A stretch of DNA of 20,989 bases from NCBI GenBank assembly GCA_005879435.1, contig VBKX01000160.1, forward strand, positions 1,788 through 22,776. Direction: 5' to 3'. The notes below the pieces were generated by a model. That model worked only from the letters and a program-made list of their open reading frames with translations. It was not told where the DNA came from and made no database searches. The DNA comes from Deltaproteobacteria bacterium. GTDB lineage: Bacteria; Desulfobacterota; Binatia; UBA9968. Made by a program: the position numbers and the translations under genes. Shown in pieces: positions 13,827-20,989 of the stretch; the first letter of the stretch is position 1; each line of letters begins with the position of its first letter.

Positions 13827-14426
13827 TCACCCTGGTCCCAAATCCCACTGCTGCTTTTCCAGATCACTGCGGGTGAAGTGGATCACGATGAGGAGGGTGT
13901 AGTCATTATGCTCGGCCTTACCGACAGCCGGAGGTGTCTCATCCACGAAGTCGCCCGTCTGGCCATCGGTCATGGAGATCTTAATCTCGGCATGGCCGCT
14001 GTGCTCGATGTCTTTAAACAGCGGTATCTCAGGCATGACGAAACCTATGAGGGGAACCGTAAAAGCCGGAGTGCCGAGAAACGACTGTCCTTGGTCAACG
14101 GCGAGAACTGATGCGAAAACTTTCAAGCGCAGCTGCGCTTGCTTGGGATCTACAGCAACCCTTACACGCTGAGCTTGCAACCAAGCGGTGAAATATTCTT
14201 TCGCGAAATCCTTGTCCGGTGTGAGACCGTAAAAATCAACCGCGACGGTTTTGTCTTTGATCTTTTGTACATCTAGACCGGCCATTGCACGTTCCAAAGC
14301 ACGGACGAGCAGCTCCTGTTCGGTACTGGAGCGCTGGGTGTTTGTAATCTGAGGGGATGCTGCACAGCCGACGATCAAGAAAGATAAAACGCACAAAGAC
14401 AGATTTTTGAACCGGGCTATCAGCAT
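13827..14426 (-). CDS. Predicted lipoprotein, 199 aa, unknown function
   Basis: ATG 14426 has GGGAG seven nt upstream. The N-terminus is a lipoprotein signal (positive residues R5 and K7, hydrophobic LSLCVLSFLIVGC, then AASP). The lipobox cysteine is Cys21 (IVGC), and the residue after is Ala, so outer-membrane or membrane anchoring is predicted rather than inner-membrane retention. The body has a repeat-poor alpha/beta pattern: ALERAMAGLDVQKIKDKTVAVDFYGL, then a middle rich in hydrophobic strands (LKVFASVLAV, FTVPLIGFVMPEIPLF) and HAEIKISMTDGQTG, reminiscent of small envelope proteins of unknown role. I recognise no named domain. No co-directional neighbour is close. Confidence 0.75.
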   Translation of the reverse strand: MLIARFKNLSLCVLSFLIVGCAASPQITNTQRSSTEQELLVRALERAMAGLDVQKIKDKTVAVDFYGLTPDKDFAKEYFTAWLQAQRVRVAVDPKQAQLRLKVFASVLAVDQGQSFLGTPAFTVPLIGFVMPEIPLFKDIEHSGHAEIKISMTDGQTGDFVDETPPAVGKAEHNDYTLLIVIHFTRSDLEKQQWDLGPG

Positions 14427-14838
14427 CGAAACGCTCCCATCGGCATACGATTTACTTGAAGTGTAGCCCGCGAGGAATCTTTCTCAAGAAGGCTCCCCGA
14501 TATTTTTATTGCCGGGTGCGATTCGACCACACTAGAGCCCCGGAACCGCCGGTCTTTTCTAATTTGAGAGAAGCGCAAAAGGAGGTGGAGATTGAGCAGA
14601 TAGGCGCGCCTATCGCCGATCACCAGATCGCGTAAAGCGACACCAGCCGAGACCCGCAGCAGTTAGGCACAAGACTTTTCTGTTTCGATTCTTTGTTAGC
14701 GGGACGCGCCGCCGCGCGCAAAGAATACCGGTGTAGCCGCTTGGACTTCTAGGCATCCATCGACAAGAAGTGCTCCATCATTCGCTCAAGCGGCCCCTTG
14801 ATAACGTTACCGCCTGGTTTTCGGCAACCCGCCGGGCG
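14427..14838. other. 412-nt intergenic region with a perfect 16-bp palindrome
   Basis: GATAGGCGCGCCTATC at 14599-14614 is a perfect 16-bp palindrome, about 173-188 nt upstream of the lipoprotein start (minus strand). It also lies beyond the stop of the large minus-strand gene at 14839. Otherwise nothing recognised; a T-arm-like run at 14511-14535 is not a tRNA. Confidence 0.6.
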
Positions 14839-16398
14839 CTATTGCAGCGGCTCGATCTTGATGATCGACGCGCCGAGGTTATTGCCGATCCAAAACGTCG
14901 GCCGGCTCGTTGTGTTATCCATATTCACACGGCGAATATTGGTGGTGTGCGGCAGCAGGTACTCGATGAATTCTTCTGTCTTGGTGTTTAGCCGCACAAC
15001 AAGGTCGTTGCTCATGCCCCCCGTCCAGGCGTAGCCGTCCTTGTCCAAAATCGCGTCGTAAGGATTCGTCCACGCGGTCGGCATCGCCCACTCGCGCGTC
15101 CGCTCTGTCTTGGTATCGAACATGCCGAGCATGTTGCCGCGATATTCCGCGAACCACAGCCGGTCCTGCGGATCCATGTGACCGCGCCGCGGCGCCGAGT
15201 TGGGTGTCGGCGTCGGAAACGGAGTCACGTTCAAAGTCTTGGCGTCAATCTTGATGATGTATTGGCCGCCGAAGTTGGTGCCGTAAAAATTATTCTTAGA
15301 GTCTGAGATCACGCCATAGGAGCCGAGCCGATCCGCCGGTGGGCTGTTTTTCGGCAGCCCGCGCGAATAATCGACTGTGTACCACTCGCCAGTTTTCACA
15401 TCGAGGCGGTACTCGTCATCCCCGCCGATCCACACTTTGCCGTCGAGGTTGATATGCACCGGATCGACCATCGCCAGCCGAGCTTCGTCGTTCTCCTTGA
15501 ATTTCGGCGCGCTCCAGGTCTGGAATTTTTGCGTCTCGCGGTCGAACTTCGCGATGCTTCCCTGGTACATCATGCCCATCCAAACGTTGCCTTGCGGATC
15601 AAATCTCAGGTCGAGAGCGCCTGCAGGCGCTCCGGGCTTCGTCACCGGCACGGCGTACTCGACAACTTTGGCGGTCTTGGGATCGAGCTTGCCGAGATAC
15701 TGCGAGCCGAAATCCGAATACCAGATCATGCCCTCGGCATCGATCGCAGCGTCGTGCGGCATGGCCTCCGGACGTGGTAGGTCATACTCGGTGATGATCA
15801 CCTGAGTCGCTTTGCCTTTCGGGCGCGGCAGCGTCTTCAGCGGATATTCCCATTTTGCAACCTTGCTCAAATTGACCGTGCTTAGATACTGGGCGAACTT
15901 GGTTATCTGCTGTAATTGGTTTTGCGACGGCTCGCGCGCCCCGGGCCGCACCTGCGGGCGCAGCGGCGAGCTGCCCTGAGCGTAGTTGCGCATACGCTTC
16001 AGGAGCGGCACGAACTCCTCCGCGCTGTAACGCGACCGCGCGATGCGTTCCACCGTGTGGCAGCCGACACAGCTCAGGAAACCCTGCTTTTGTTCGTCGG
16101 TGCCCGGCATGCTGAGCAGCCACTCGCCGTTGGAGAGCTGCGCAGCTAAGTCCTGCGACTTACGGAGCTTCAGATCGAGCTGGGTGGTATTCTGCGTTTT
16201 CACCTCCGTTGGCTGTGCGCCGTCCAGATCGTATCCCGCCGCGCGAATGCGCAAGGAATAACGTCCTGCCTCCAGCTTCGAGCTCGGGAAGCTGTACCTT
16301 CCTTGAGCGTCGCTCACCACCGTGGTCGTAATTGTCGAGCCTTCCCGCTTGGCGCTCACCAGCACCCCTTCCATGCGGCCCTCTTCCTGCGAGCTCAC
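14839..16398 (-). CDS. Carboxypeptidase-regulatory-like / c-type haem / Vgb-like propeller protein, lacking its signal peptide
   Basis: Reading from GTG 16398 (AGGAGGGAGG just upstream), the 519-residue product has three parts. First comes a carboxypeptidase-regulatory-like beta-sandwich (GVLVSAKREGSTITTTVVSD, DAQGRYSFP, RYSLRIRAAGYDLDG; about 10-75). A c-type haem module follows with CVGCH (110-114). Last is a six-blade propeller with recurring blades (DGKVWIGG, DLRFDPQGNVWMGMM, DPQDRLWFAEYRGN, DKDGYAWTGGMS), as in virginiamycin B lyase (Vgb) and SMP-30/NHL proteins; these are usually secreted periplasmic proteins. The frame is open to 16467, but no hydrophobic leader is seen in any frame just upstream. 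Without one the CVGCH haem could not be attached in the periplasm. The 5' end is thus probably truncated, although an excellent ribosome site and an open frame mean it may still be expressed in the cytoplasm. Confidence 0.8.
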   Translation of the reverse strand: MSSQEEGRMEGVLVSAKREGSTITTTVVSDAQGRYSFPSSKLEAGRYSLRIRAAGYDLDGAQPTEVKTQNTTQLDLKLRKSQDLAAQLSNGEWLLSMPGTDEQKQGFLSCVGCHTVERIARSRYSAEEFVPLLKRMRNYAQGSSPLRPQVRPGAREPSQNQLQQITKFAQYLSTVNLSKVAKWEYPLKTLPRPKGKATQVIITEYDLPRPEAMPHDAAIDAEGMIWYSDFGSQYLGKLDPKTAKVVEYAVPVTKPGAPAGALDLRFDPQGNVWMGMMYQGSIAKFDRETQKFQTWSAPKFKENDEARLAMVDPVHINLDGKVWIGGDDEYRLDVKTGEWYTVDYSRGLPKNSPPADRLGSYGVISDSKNNFYGTNFGGQYIIKIDAKTLNVTPFPTPTPNSAPRRGHMDPQDRLWFAEYRGNMLGMFDTKTERTREWAMPTAWTNPYDAILDKDGYAWTGGMSNDLVVRLNTKTEEFIEYLLPHTTNIRRVNMDNTTSRPTFWIGNNLGASIIKIEPLQ

Positions 16399-16665
16399 CT
16401 GCCTCCCTCCTGAGCGGATTCGGGATGTATCCTGGAAGATCCGACGCAAGCTGGCCTCTCTTAACACTCCGCGCTTGTTCGGGTCAAGTAAGGTCCGTGG
16501 TGGGTAGTGGGGGCAGTTTCAAGAAAATTTGTCGGGGGCGGTCCGCAGTCGGAAGCAAAGCGGCCTCACAAGACAATCAACGACCACGTCTTGCTACGAC
16601 CCGTTACGTCGCGGCATCGCTCTTACTTCTGCGTGAATCGTACTGTCCGCTCGGTACCTAATCGA

Positions 16666-18234
16666 TCACTTGCTCTCGATCACCGTAAACGCCATGACGG
16701 CGCTTGCCAGCGCTAGGCCGAGCGAAGTCAGCATCACTAGACGAAAGCCGAAGACAAAGGATTCGTCGATCGCCTGTTTCAGCGCGGCCCGCGTTCGCTC
16801 GTCGATACTGGAAGGCGGTTCTGCTCCGGCCAGCCGGACGCGCTGCGCGTCGATGGCGCGACGCACGTCAGGGGCTAAATCCAGCGGCGCCAAGCGTCGA
16901 TCGAACTCACGGTTAAATGAATGCACGATCACGATACCCAAAACCGCGATGCCGAGAAGTCCGGCGATACGCGATACGGCATTGTTGACGCCAGAGGCTA
17001 CGCCGGCACGATTTTCCGGCACGGCGTTCATCACCGTCGTGGTGAGCGGCGCAACGCTCACAGCCATTCCAAATCCGAGCACCACCATGGCGGGAAAGAA
17101 CGTCGTCCAGTAACTGCCGCCCACTCCTGGAATCATGAACAGCCCATACCCTAACGCAGCGATCGCGGGGCCGGCTACCAGCGGAGCCTTGCCGCCGTAC
17201 CTTTTGACTAATCCGCCCGACCAGCGCGAGAGCAAAAACAGGATGAGAATGAAAGGCAGCCACACGGCGCCCGCGGCCGTCGCCGAATACTCTTGGACCT
17301 GGATCAAGTTGAGCGGAAAGAAAAACATGCCGCCGCCCAACGCAGTGTAGAGAAAGAGCGTCAGCAGATTGGCGGCGGTAAAATTCCGCGAGCGAAACAG
17401 CGCGAGCGGCCGCATCGGCTGCGTCGAACGCGCTTCGACGAGAAAGAAAACTGCGAGTGACAGCGCGCCGCCGATAAGCGTGACAATTACGAGCGGATGG
17501 CCGAAGCCTAAACTTGAAGATTCGATTAGGCCATAAACTACCGTTCCCAAGCCTACCGTCGCGAGTGCGGTGCCGAACCAATCCAGCGTCGTGTTCGCGT
17601 CGTCATCCCTGCTCTCGGGCACGTGCAACAGAGAAATCTGCAAGACGATCAGCGCAAGCGGCACGTTGATAAAAAACACCGCGCGCCACGAAACATGCTC
17701 GATCAGCCAGCCGCCCATGACCGGCCCGACGCCGGCGGTGATCGCGGTAAAACCCGACCAGGTTCCGATTGCCTGCCCGCGCCTCGATTTATCGAACGAG
17801 GCGCTGATGATGGCGAGGCTCCCCGGCACAAGCAGCGCGCCGGCCACGCCTTGAATTGCGCGTGCGACAATCAGTTGACTAACGCTGTGTGCCAACCCGC
17901 AGCCGATTGAAGCGAGCGCGAAGAGAGCAACGCCGGAGCAGAAAACACGCCGTCTGCCGAAGCGATCGCCCAGCGATCCTCCAGCCAAAAGCAATGCGGC
18001 GAGAAAGAGCGCGTAGGATTCCACTATCCACTGCACGTCGAGAACCGTGGCCTTGAGACTTTTTTGCAACGCGGGCAGTGCTACGTTGACGACCGTGCCA
18101 TCGATGAAGGCCATGCTCGACCCTAAAATGGTCGCGGCCAAAATCCTCGGCTCGGACGCCTGCGCGCATGGGACGACGGTCTGGCGCCCTCGAATGACGC
18201 CCTCATCGCATGGCTGTGGAAAAATATTTGTCAT
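16666..18234 (-). CDS. MFS drug-efflux transporter, DHA2 (EmrB/QacA) family, 14 membrane segments
   Basis: The 522-residue inner-membrane antiporter has the length and about 14 hydrophobic segments of the DHA2 family. It opens with ILGSSMAFIDGTVVNVALPAL (the family's motif D1-like first helix). Motif A is GGSLGDRFGRRRVF (residues about 85-98), and the motif C region is TAGVGPVMGGWLIE. Proton-coupled export of hydrophobic or cationic drugs is the usual job. The start is ATG 18234; no good ribosome site is seen directly before it. A repeat array of 9-bp units lies 54-97 nt upstream. It is the leftmost of a minus-strand run, separated from the propeller protein by about 270 nt with nothing recognisable. 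Confidence 0.93.
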   Translation of the reverse strand: MTNIFPQPCDEGVIRGRQTVVPCAQASEPRILAATILGSSMAFIDGTVVNVALPALQKSLKATVLDVQWIVESYALFLAALLLAGGSLGDRFGRRRVFCSGVALFALASIGCGLAHSVSQLIVARAIQGVAGALLVPGSLAIISASFDKSRRGQAIGTWSGFTAITAGVGPVMGGWLIEHVSWRAVFFINVPLALIVLQISLLHVPESRDDDANTTLDWFGTALATVGLGTVVYGLIESSSLGFGHPLVIVTLIGGALSLAVFFLVEARSTQPMRPLALFRSRNFTAANLLTLFLYTALGGGMFFFPLNLIQVQEYSATAAGAVWLPFILILFLLSRWSGGLVKRYGGKAPLVAGPAIAALGYGLFMIPGVGGSYWTTFFPAMVVLGFGMAVSVAPLTTTVMNAVPENRAGVASGVNNAVSRIAGLLGIAVLGIVIVHSFNREFDRRLAPLDLAPDVRRAIDAQRVRLAGAEPPSSIDERTRAALKQAIDESFVFGFRLVMLTSLGLALASAVMAFTVIESK

Positions 18235-18287
18235 AGGCTAAAAAGCGATCCAGCCAAGCTCACTTTGAACCGATCAAATAGTTACAA

Positions 18288-18331
18288 ACGTTCAAGTCGT
18301 TCAAAACGTTTGAGAGTTCAAAGCGTTCAAG
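18288..18331 (-). repeat. 9-bp tandem repeat array, copy 3 (minus strand)
   Basis: On the minus strand the units read CTTGAACGC, TTTGAACTC, a degenerate 8-nt TCAAACGT, TTTGAACGA and CTTGAACGT. The array ends 54 nt before the MFS gene's ATG at 18234 and reads in that gene's direction. The core is the same as in the arrays at 1421 and 9113. Confidence 0.8.
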
Positions 18332-18460
18332 ATGCGTATCGGTTCAGATCTGGATGTGCAAGACAATCACGCGTTCAGACCGGTATCGATGTCGAGCATT
18401 GGTCTTAAAGTCTCTCTCGGGAATGGTTGAACTCCCTCGCCTTCAGACGAAGTAACAGTT

Positions 18461-18545
18461 CGTCATGCCGGTGAAAACCGGCATCCAGGTTCGTTTTCAA
18501 TTAAAGTTCAAAATCCACTTGGATCCAGCTTCCTGGCCGGAATGA
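18461..18545. repeat. REP-like palindromic intergenic element
   Basis: CGTCATGCCGGT-GAAA-ACCGGCATCCAGG contains a perfect 8-bp stem ATGCCGGT/ACCGGCAT capped by a GAAA tetraloop (18465-18484). A second half at 18520-18545 (TGGATCCAGC...GGCCGGAATGA) inverts the first (TCATGCCGG against CCGGAATGA). It resembles the dispersed CGTCATnCCGGn...nCCGGnATGACG palindromes common in proteobacterial intergenic regions. It lies in the 411-nt gap between the MFS gene and the DinB-like gene, whose remaining sequence shows no gene. Confidence 0.7.
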
Positions 18546-18645
18546 AATGCCACTTACTGAATTACAGAGTTACGTCTAAAAAATAGCCGTTCGATCGCTC
18601 ACACAAGCCGAAGAACGAGCAACGGTCACGCAGCTGCTCGTCGCC

Positions 18646-19179
18646 TTATTTCTCAGCCGCCGGAAACCAACCCTGATGCTTAACTAAGCCGCGCAGGTAT
18701 TCGATTTGACCGGCGTGGCGCGTGTTGCAGTTGATGACGCTGGCAAGCTGAATGCCCAACGTCGGCCGCGGCTGGTACTGTGGTTGATTCAGGACCCGAT
18801 TCAGATCGTCGTTTGTGACCGTCGAGAAATACGCCGTAGTTCTCGCGAAAACGGCGTCGAGGTAATCGAGCAGCAACTGTTTATCGGTCACGGTAAAAGC
18901 AGCCACTTGCGCCGCCGTGTGTCTGTGCCCGGAGCCGTAGTCTTTCGGATCCGGCGGCATGTTGAAGCGCGCGTGCCAACCGTCGGCTGTCCACAACTGC
19001 GGCCGCTCCATCAGTCCGGAAACATTGACATCCTGTACGCGCGACAAATGCCAGACCAACCACGCGATATGAGGTTTAGGCGGTGACAGCAGTTCTTGGG
19101 GCGACAAATCTTTGAGCGCTCCGCGCACCATTTCGCGCACTCGACCTAAAGCATCTAGCACCAATCCGGCACTTTCCAT
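18646..19179 (-). CDS. DinB-like / DUF664-type metal-binding helical-bundle protein
   Basis: The 177-residue protein matches the four-helix-bundle DinB/YfiT-like fold in length and in its His positions: LVWHLSRVQDVNV carries an early His, and NCNTRHAGQIEYLRGLV carries the last helix's His in the typical H-x-G-x-I-x-Y-x-R-G context. Family members use a metal-binding His triad and act as thiol-dependent transferases or hydrolases (bacillithiol or mycothiol) or have unknown roles. ATG 19179 has AGAGGAG eight nt upstream. It stands alone between the REP-like element and the heptad repeats. Its exact substrate cannot be assigned. Confidence 0.87.
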   Translation of the reverse strand: MESAGLVLDALGRVREMVRGALKDLSPQELLSPPKPHIAWLVWHLSRVQDVNVSGLMERPQLWTADGWHARFNMPPDPKDYGSGHRHTAAQVAAFTVTDKQLLLDYLDAVFARTTAYFSTVTNDDLNRVLNQPQYQPRPTLGIQLASVINCNTRHAGQIEYLRGLVKHQGWFPAAEK

Positions 19180-19725
19180 AATTGGCTCCTCTGAATGTTT
19201 CTTACCGTTCGCGCGTCTCGCGGTCGCCGAGACTCAAGGCATATCAGTTTTTCCGAACAAAAGTGCCGACCCAGTAGCGCGCAGCGTTTCAGCGAGTTAG
19301 TTTCGTCTGTGATGGCTTCACCGAGTGAAGCCGCAAAAAATGACACGGAATGATCTACAGCGCCGCCGTGGCACAGCCGCGACCAAAACTTAGAATATCT
19401 CGCGCAAAGGGCTCAAGGTGTATTCAGGTAAATTCGAAAGCCGAAATCCGAAGATCGAAACAATATCGAATGACAAAAAGTTACAATGTTCCAAACAACC
19501 TCGATGCGGACCTGCGTTTTGAATTTTGATATTTAGAATTTCGTAATTGTTTCGGATTTCGATGTTCGAATTTCGAATTTAGGAAACACGCTTAGTGCGG
19601 GTTAATCCTCGTGTTCCGTAGTTGTGGACTGTCGAAAAATTTGCGCGAGCCGCGAAAACTTTCAAGTATAGAAAAGTCATGCGAATCGCTGCTCGACTGA
19701 AGCAAAATCGACACGGATCGATACG
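19180..19725. other. 546-nt intergenic region with paired heptad repeats
   Basis: No gene found. It carries the two opposed NNNCGAA heptad arrays (19430-19464 and 19546-19580), an A/T-rich spacer between them, and a -10-like TATAGA (19667-19672) about 54 nt before the rhomboid ATG. No good -35 stands at the right distance from it. Confidence 0.6.
19430..19580. repeat. Opposed NNNCGAA heptad repeats (imperfect inverted repeat)
   Basis: The left arm (19430-19464) reads AAATTCGAA, AGCCGAA, ATCCGAA, GATCGAA, ACAAT. The right arm (19546-19580), read on the other strand, gives AAATTCGAA, ATTCGAA, CATCGAA, ATCCGAA, ACAAT. Both are 35 nt and agree at 27 positions; all eight differences fall in the first three positions of a heptad while CGAA is invariant. 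They are separated by 81 nt. Confidence 0.85.
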
Positions 19726-20370
19726 ATGAAGGTCAACACTTTGTTAATACTCGCGTGCCTCGGCGCCAGTTTCTGGGCTTGGCAACAGCCGCCGCTGTTC
19801 GCGCAACAAAATCTCATCGTCAGTTCTGCCAATCTCGAGAACGGCAGAGTATGGACGCTCGTGACGGCTCTGTTCGTCCACGGCAGCGTCGTCCACCTAT
19901 TCGGAAACATGCTGTTTCTGTTCGTCTTCGGAAATACTCTGGAGAAAGCTGCCGGCCCCGCTAAGCATCTGACGATCTTCTTGACCGGCGGCATCCTGAG
20001 CTTCATTCTAAGCCTCCCTTTTATGCCCCGCGGAACGGGGATGTTGGGCGCCTCGGCGGCGATTTTTACGCTTGCGGCGTGCGTGATGTTGGTCAACCCG
20101 CTTAAATTTTCCTGGCTTTTCTTTGCCCCTCAGGGTCTGGCAGCGGTTCTCTACTTCGTTTACAACATCATCGTCGTCGCGGAAAAGAGTCGAATACCGG
20201 GATACGATCCCCACGTCGCATACGTCGCTCACATCCTAGGTTTTCTTATCGGCCTGCCTTTCGGCATCGCTCTTAGTGATCAGTGGAAAAGAAATCTCTT
20301 AATTACAGTGCTACTGTTCGGAATCTATCTAGCAATTCTAAGCGGCGCGGCAAGATCGTTATTTCGTTAG
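19726..20370 (+). CDS. Rhomboid-family intramembrane serine protease
   Basis: The 214-residue membrane protein has six hydrophobic segments, a typical six-helix rhomboid core without extra domains. The loop-1/TM2 segment is RVWTLVTALFVHGSVVHLFGNMLFL, with the conserved H-x3-N (His57, Asn61). The catalytic serine is in GASAAIF (Ser110), where most rhomboids have GxSG, so the residue after Ser is Ala instead of Gly. The catalytic histidine is in VAHILGFLIG (His169). Rhomboids cut membrane-anchored substrates within the bilayer. The start ATG 19726 has no strong ribosome site, so it is the weakest point of the call. It follows the heptad-repeat region and has no co-directional partner. Confidence 0.9.
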   Translation: MKVNTLLILACLGASFWAWQQPPLFAQQNLIVSSANLENGRVWTLVTALFVHGSVVHLFGNMLFLFVFGNTLEKAAGPAKHLTIFLTGGILSFILSLPFMPRGTGMLGASAAIFTLAACVMLVNPLKFSWLFFAPQGLAAVLYFVYNIIVVAEKSRIPGYDPHVAYVAHILGFLIGLPFGIALSDQWKRNLLITVLLFGIYLAILSGAARSLFR

Positions 20371-20448
20371 TACCGCAGCGCGGTCCGACGGCCCGGAGCC
20401 GTGAACGTCGGGAAGTGCGTTAGACCACGGCAGACGGTTGTAATTTTC

Positions 20449-20478
20449 TTGACGCGCGGACCGGCGGTGCTCTATGGT
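20449..20478 (+). promoter_or_regulatory. Candidate sigma-70-type promoter for the last gene
   Basis: TTGACG (20449-20454) and TATGGT (20473-20478) are separated by 18 nt. Agreement is good at -35 (5 of 6) and moderate at -10 (4 of 6). It stands in the 222-nt gap before the gene at 20593, leaving a leader of roughly 105-110 nt. A nested dyad (20385-20411; ACGGC/GCCGT and CCGACG/CGTCGG) lies just after the rhomboid stop, without a T-run. Confidence 0.45.
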
Positions 20479-20592
20479 ACAGCACGCGAATACCAGCCCG
20501 ATCTCAAAGATTTGGGATCCGTGCTTCCGAGTTGAGGGTGGCACCCACGCCCCAGTCTTTAGAGACAAAAACTTGCCTGCAAGAGGTGGCTA

Positions 20593-20989
20593 ATGAATAT
20601 TGCTTCAATCGCGTGCCTCATCATTTTCCTTCTCTGTTCGTCATCTCATGCGGCGGATAAGCTTCGCTTCGGCTTTCCGGATCTCGCGGCACAATTCATC
20701 CCCCTGCCGCTGGCGGAGCAGAGAGGCTTCTTCAAGGAAGAAGGGCTGCAAGGGGAATTTATTCGGATCAGGCCCGCGATATCGACCGCGGCGATGGTCA
20801 GTGGAGAGATCGATTACGACGCGGTGATCGGCAATGGCATCGGCGCCGCGATCCGGGGACTGCCGGTGAAGGTCGTCGCCTGTTTCCTGCCGGCAACCCC
20901 CATCGCGCTCATCGTCCGGCCCGAGTTCAAATCGGTCCAAGAGCTCAAGGGCAAGGCCATCGGACTCAACACTTTCGGCGGCACGCTGG
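20593..20989 (+). CDS. ABC transporter substrate-binding protein, NMT1/SsuA type (partial, 3' end off window)
   Basis: The ATG at 20593 has AGAGGTGG four nt upstream. A signal peptide follows (MNIASIACLIIFLLCSSSHA, cleavage probably after the HA), then KLRFGFPDLAAQFIPLPLAEQRGFF with FKEEGLQGEF, the opening of an NMT1-type binding protein. Next are a ligand-lobe pattern (STAAMVSGEIDYDAVIGNG) and the family's SVQELKGKAIGLNTFGGTL. The frame is open to the last base (132 codons), so the gene runs past the window. It is the third member of this family here and, like the other two, no permease or ATPase of the type is seen nearby. Confidence 0.85.
   Translation, partial: MNIASIACLIIFLLCSSSHAADKLRFGFPDLAAQFIPLPLAEQRGFFKEEGLQGEFIRIRPAISTAAMVSGEIDYDAVIGNGIGAAIRGLPVKVVACFLPATPIALIVRPEFKSVQELKGKAIGLNTFGGTL

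Noticed and set aside
14511..14535. T-arm-like sequence on the minus strand (GTGTG, 7-nt GTCGAAT loop, CGCAC), suggestive of a tRNA 3' end or attachment site
   Set aside because: No matching 5' acceptor strand (TTGCCGG) upstream, no anticodon or D arm, and no integrase nearby; the five-bp stem is likely chance.

Overview
The window looks like a piece of the chromosome of an uncultured, free-living, Gram-negative-type bacterium. I would place it loosely with the former Deltaproteobacteria or Binatota / Tectomicrobia / NC10-like soil and groundwater lineages. This placement is inference, resting on orphan NMT1/SsuA-type substrate-binding proteins, amidohydrolase and carboxymuconolactone-decarboxylase neighbours, a VOC/alpha-beta-hydrolase pair, and families of short intergenic repeats. 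There is no rRNA, tRNA, CRISPR array, transposase or phage gene. No marker fixes the taxonomy.

Layout. 1-1264 is a decayed block: the 3' end of an amidohydrolase with an in-frame TAG, then a substrate-binding-protein pseudogene with at least three lesions. 1468-2010 is an intact carboxymuconolactone-decarboxylase-family gene. 2459-4053 holds a 66-aa protein and a threonine synthase. 4189-5235 (minus) is an intact substrate-binding protein without permease or ATPase. 5618-6339 is a small unknown protein followed by a SlyD-like FKBP isomerase. 6358-8176 contains a stranded C-terminus of a cytochrome c peroxidase-like protein, a MOSC protein (minus) and a frameshifted, truncated Kef-type antiporter (minus). 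8348 is a small Cys-containing unknown. 9180-13656 is a run of plus-strand genes: a two-module VOC protein, an alpha/beta hydrolase, a YadG/YadH ABC-2 exporter pair and a COG4119-like Nudix hydrolase. 13827-18234 is all minus strand: a lipoprotein, a carboxypeptidase-regulatory / CVGCH / Vgb-propeller protein that has lost its signal peptide, and a DHA2-type MFS exporter. 18646-19179 (minus) is a DinB-like protein. 19726-20370 is a rhomboid protease. At 20593 a third substrate-binding protein begins and runs off the end.

How the parts fit. The clearest operon is yadG-yadH-nudix (4-nt overlap, then 3-nt gap). The VOC protein and hydrolase could act together on an aromatic or ring-cleavage substrate, and the amidohydrolase, substrate-binding protein and decarboxylase at the left end are typical of aromatic-acid catabolic neighbourhoods. 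Both ideas are inference. The three substrate-binding proteins have no transporter partners here.

The most notable non-coding content is repeats. Three arrays of 9-bp units (core TTGAACG/TTGGAAC) sit 20-55 nt upstream of three unrelated genes, always reading in the direction of the gene. Two 35-nt arrays of NNNCGAA heptads face each other at 19430-19580. A MITE-like 123-bp element supplies the leader of the hydrolase gene, and a REP-like palindrome lies at 18461-18545. I see no convincing new defence or biosynthetic system. The window's character is gene decay plus repeat expansion around ordinary metabolic genes.
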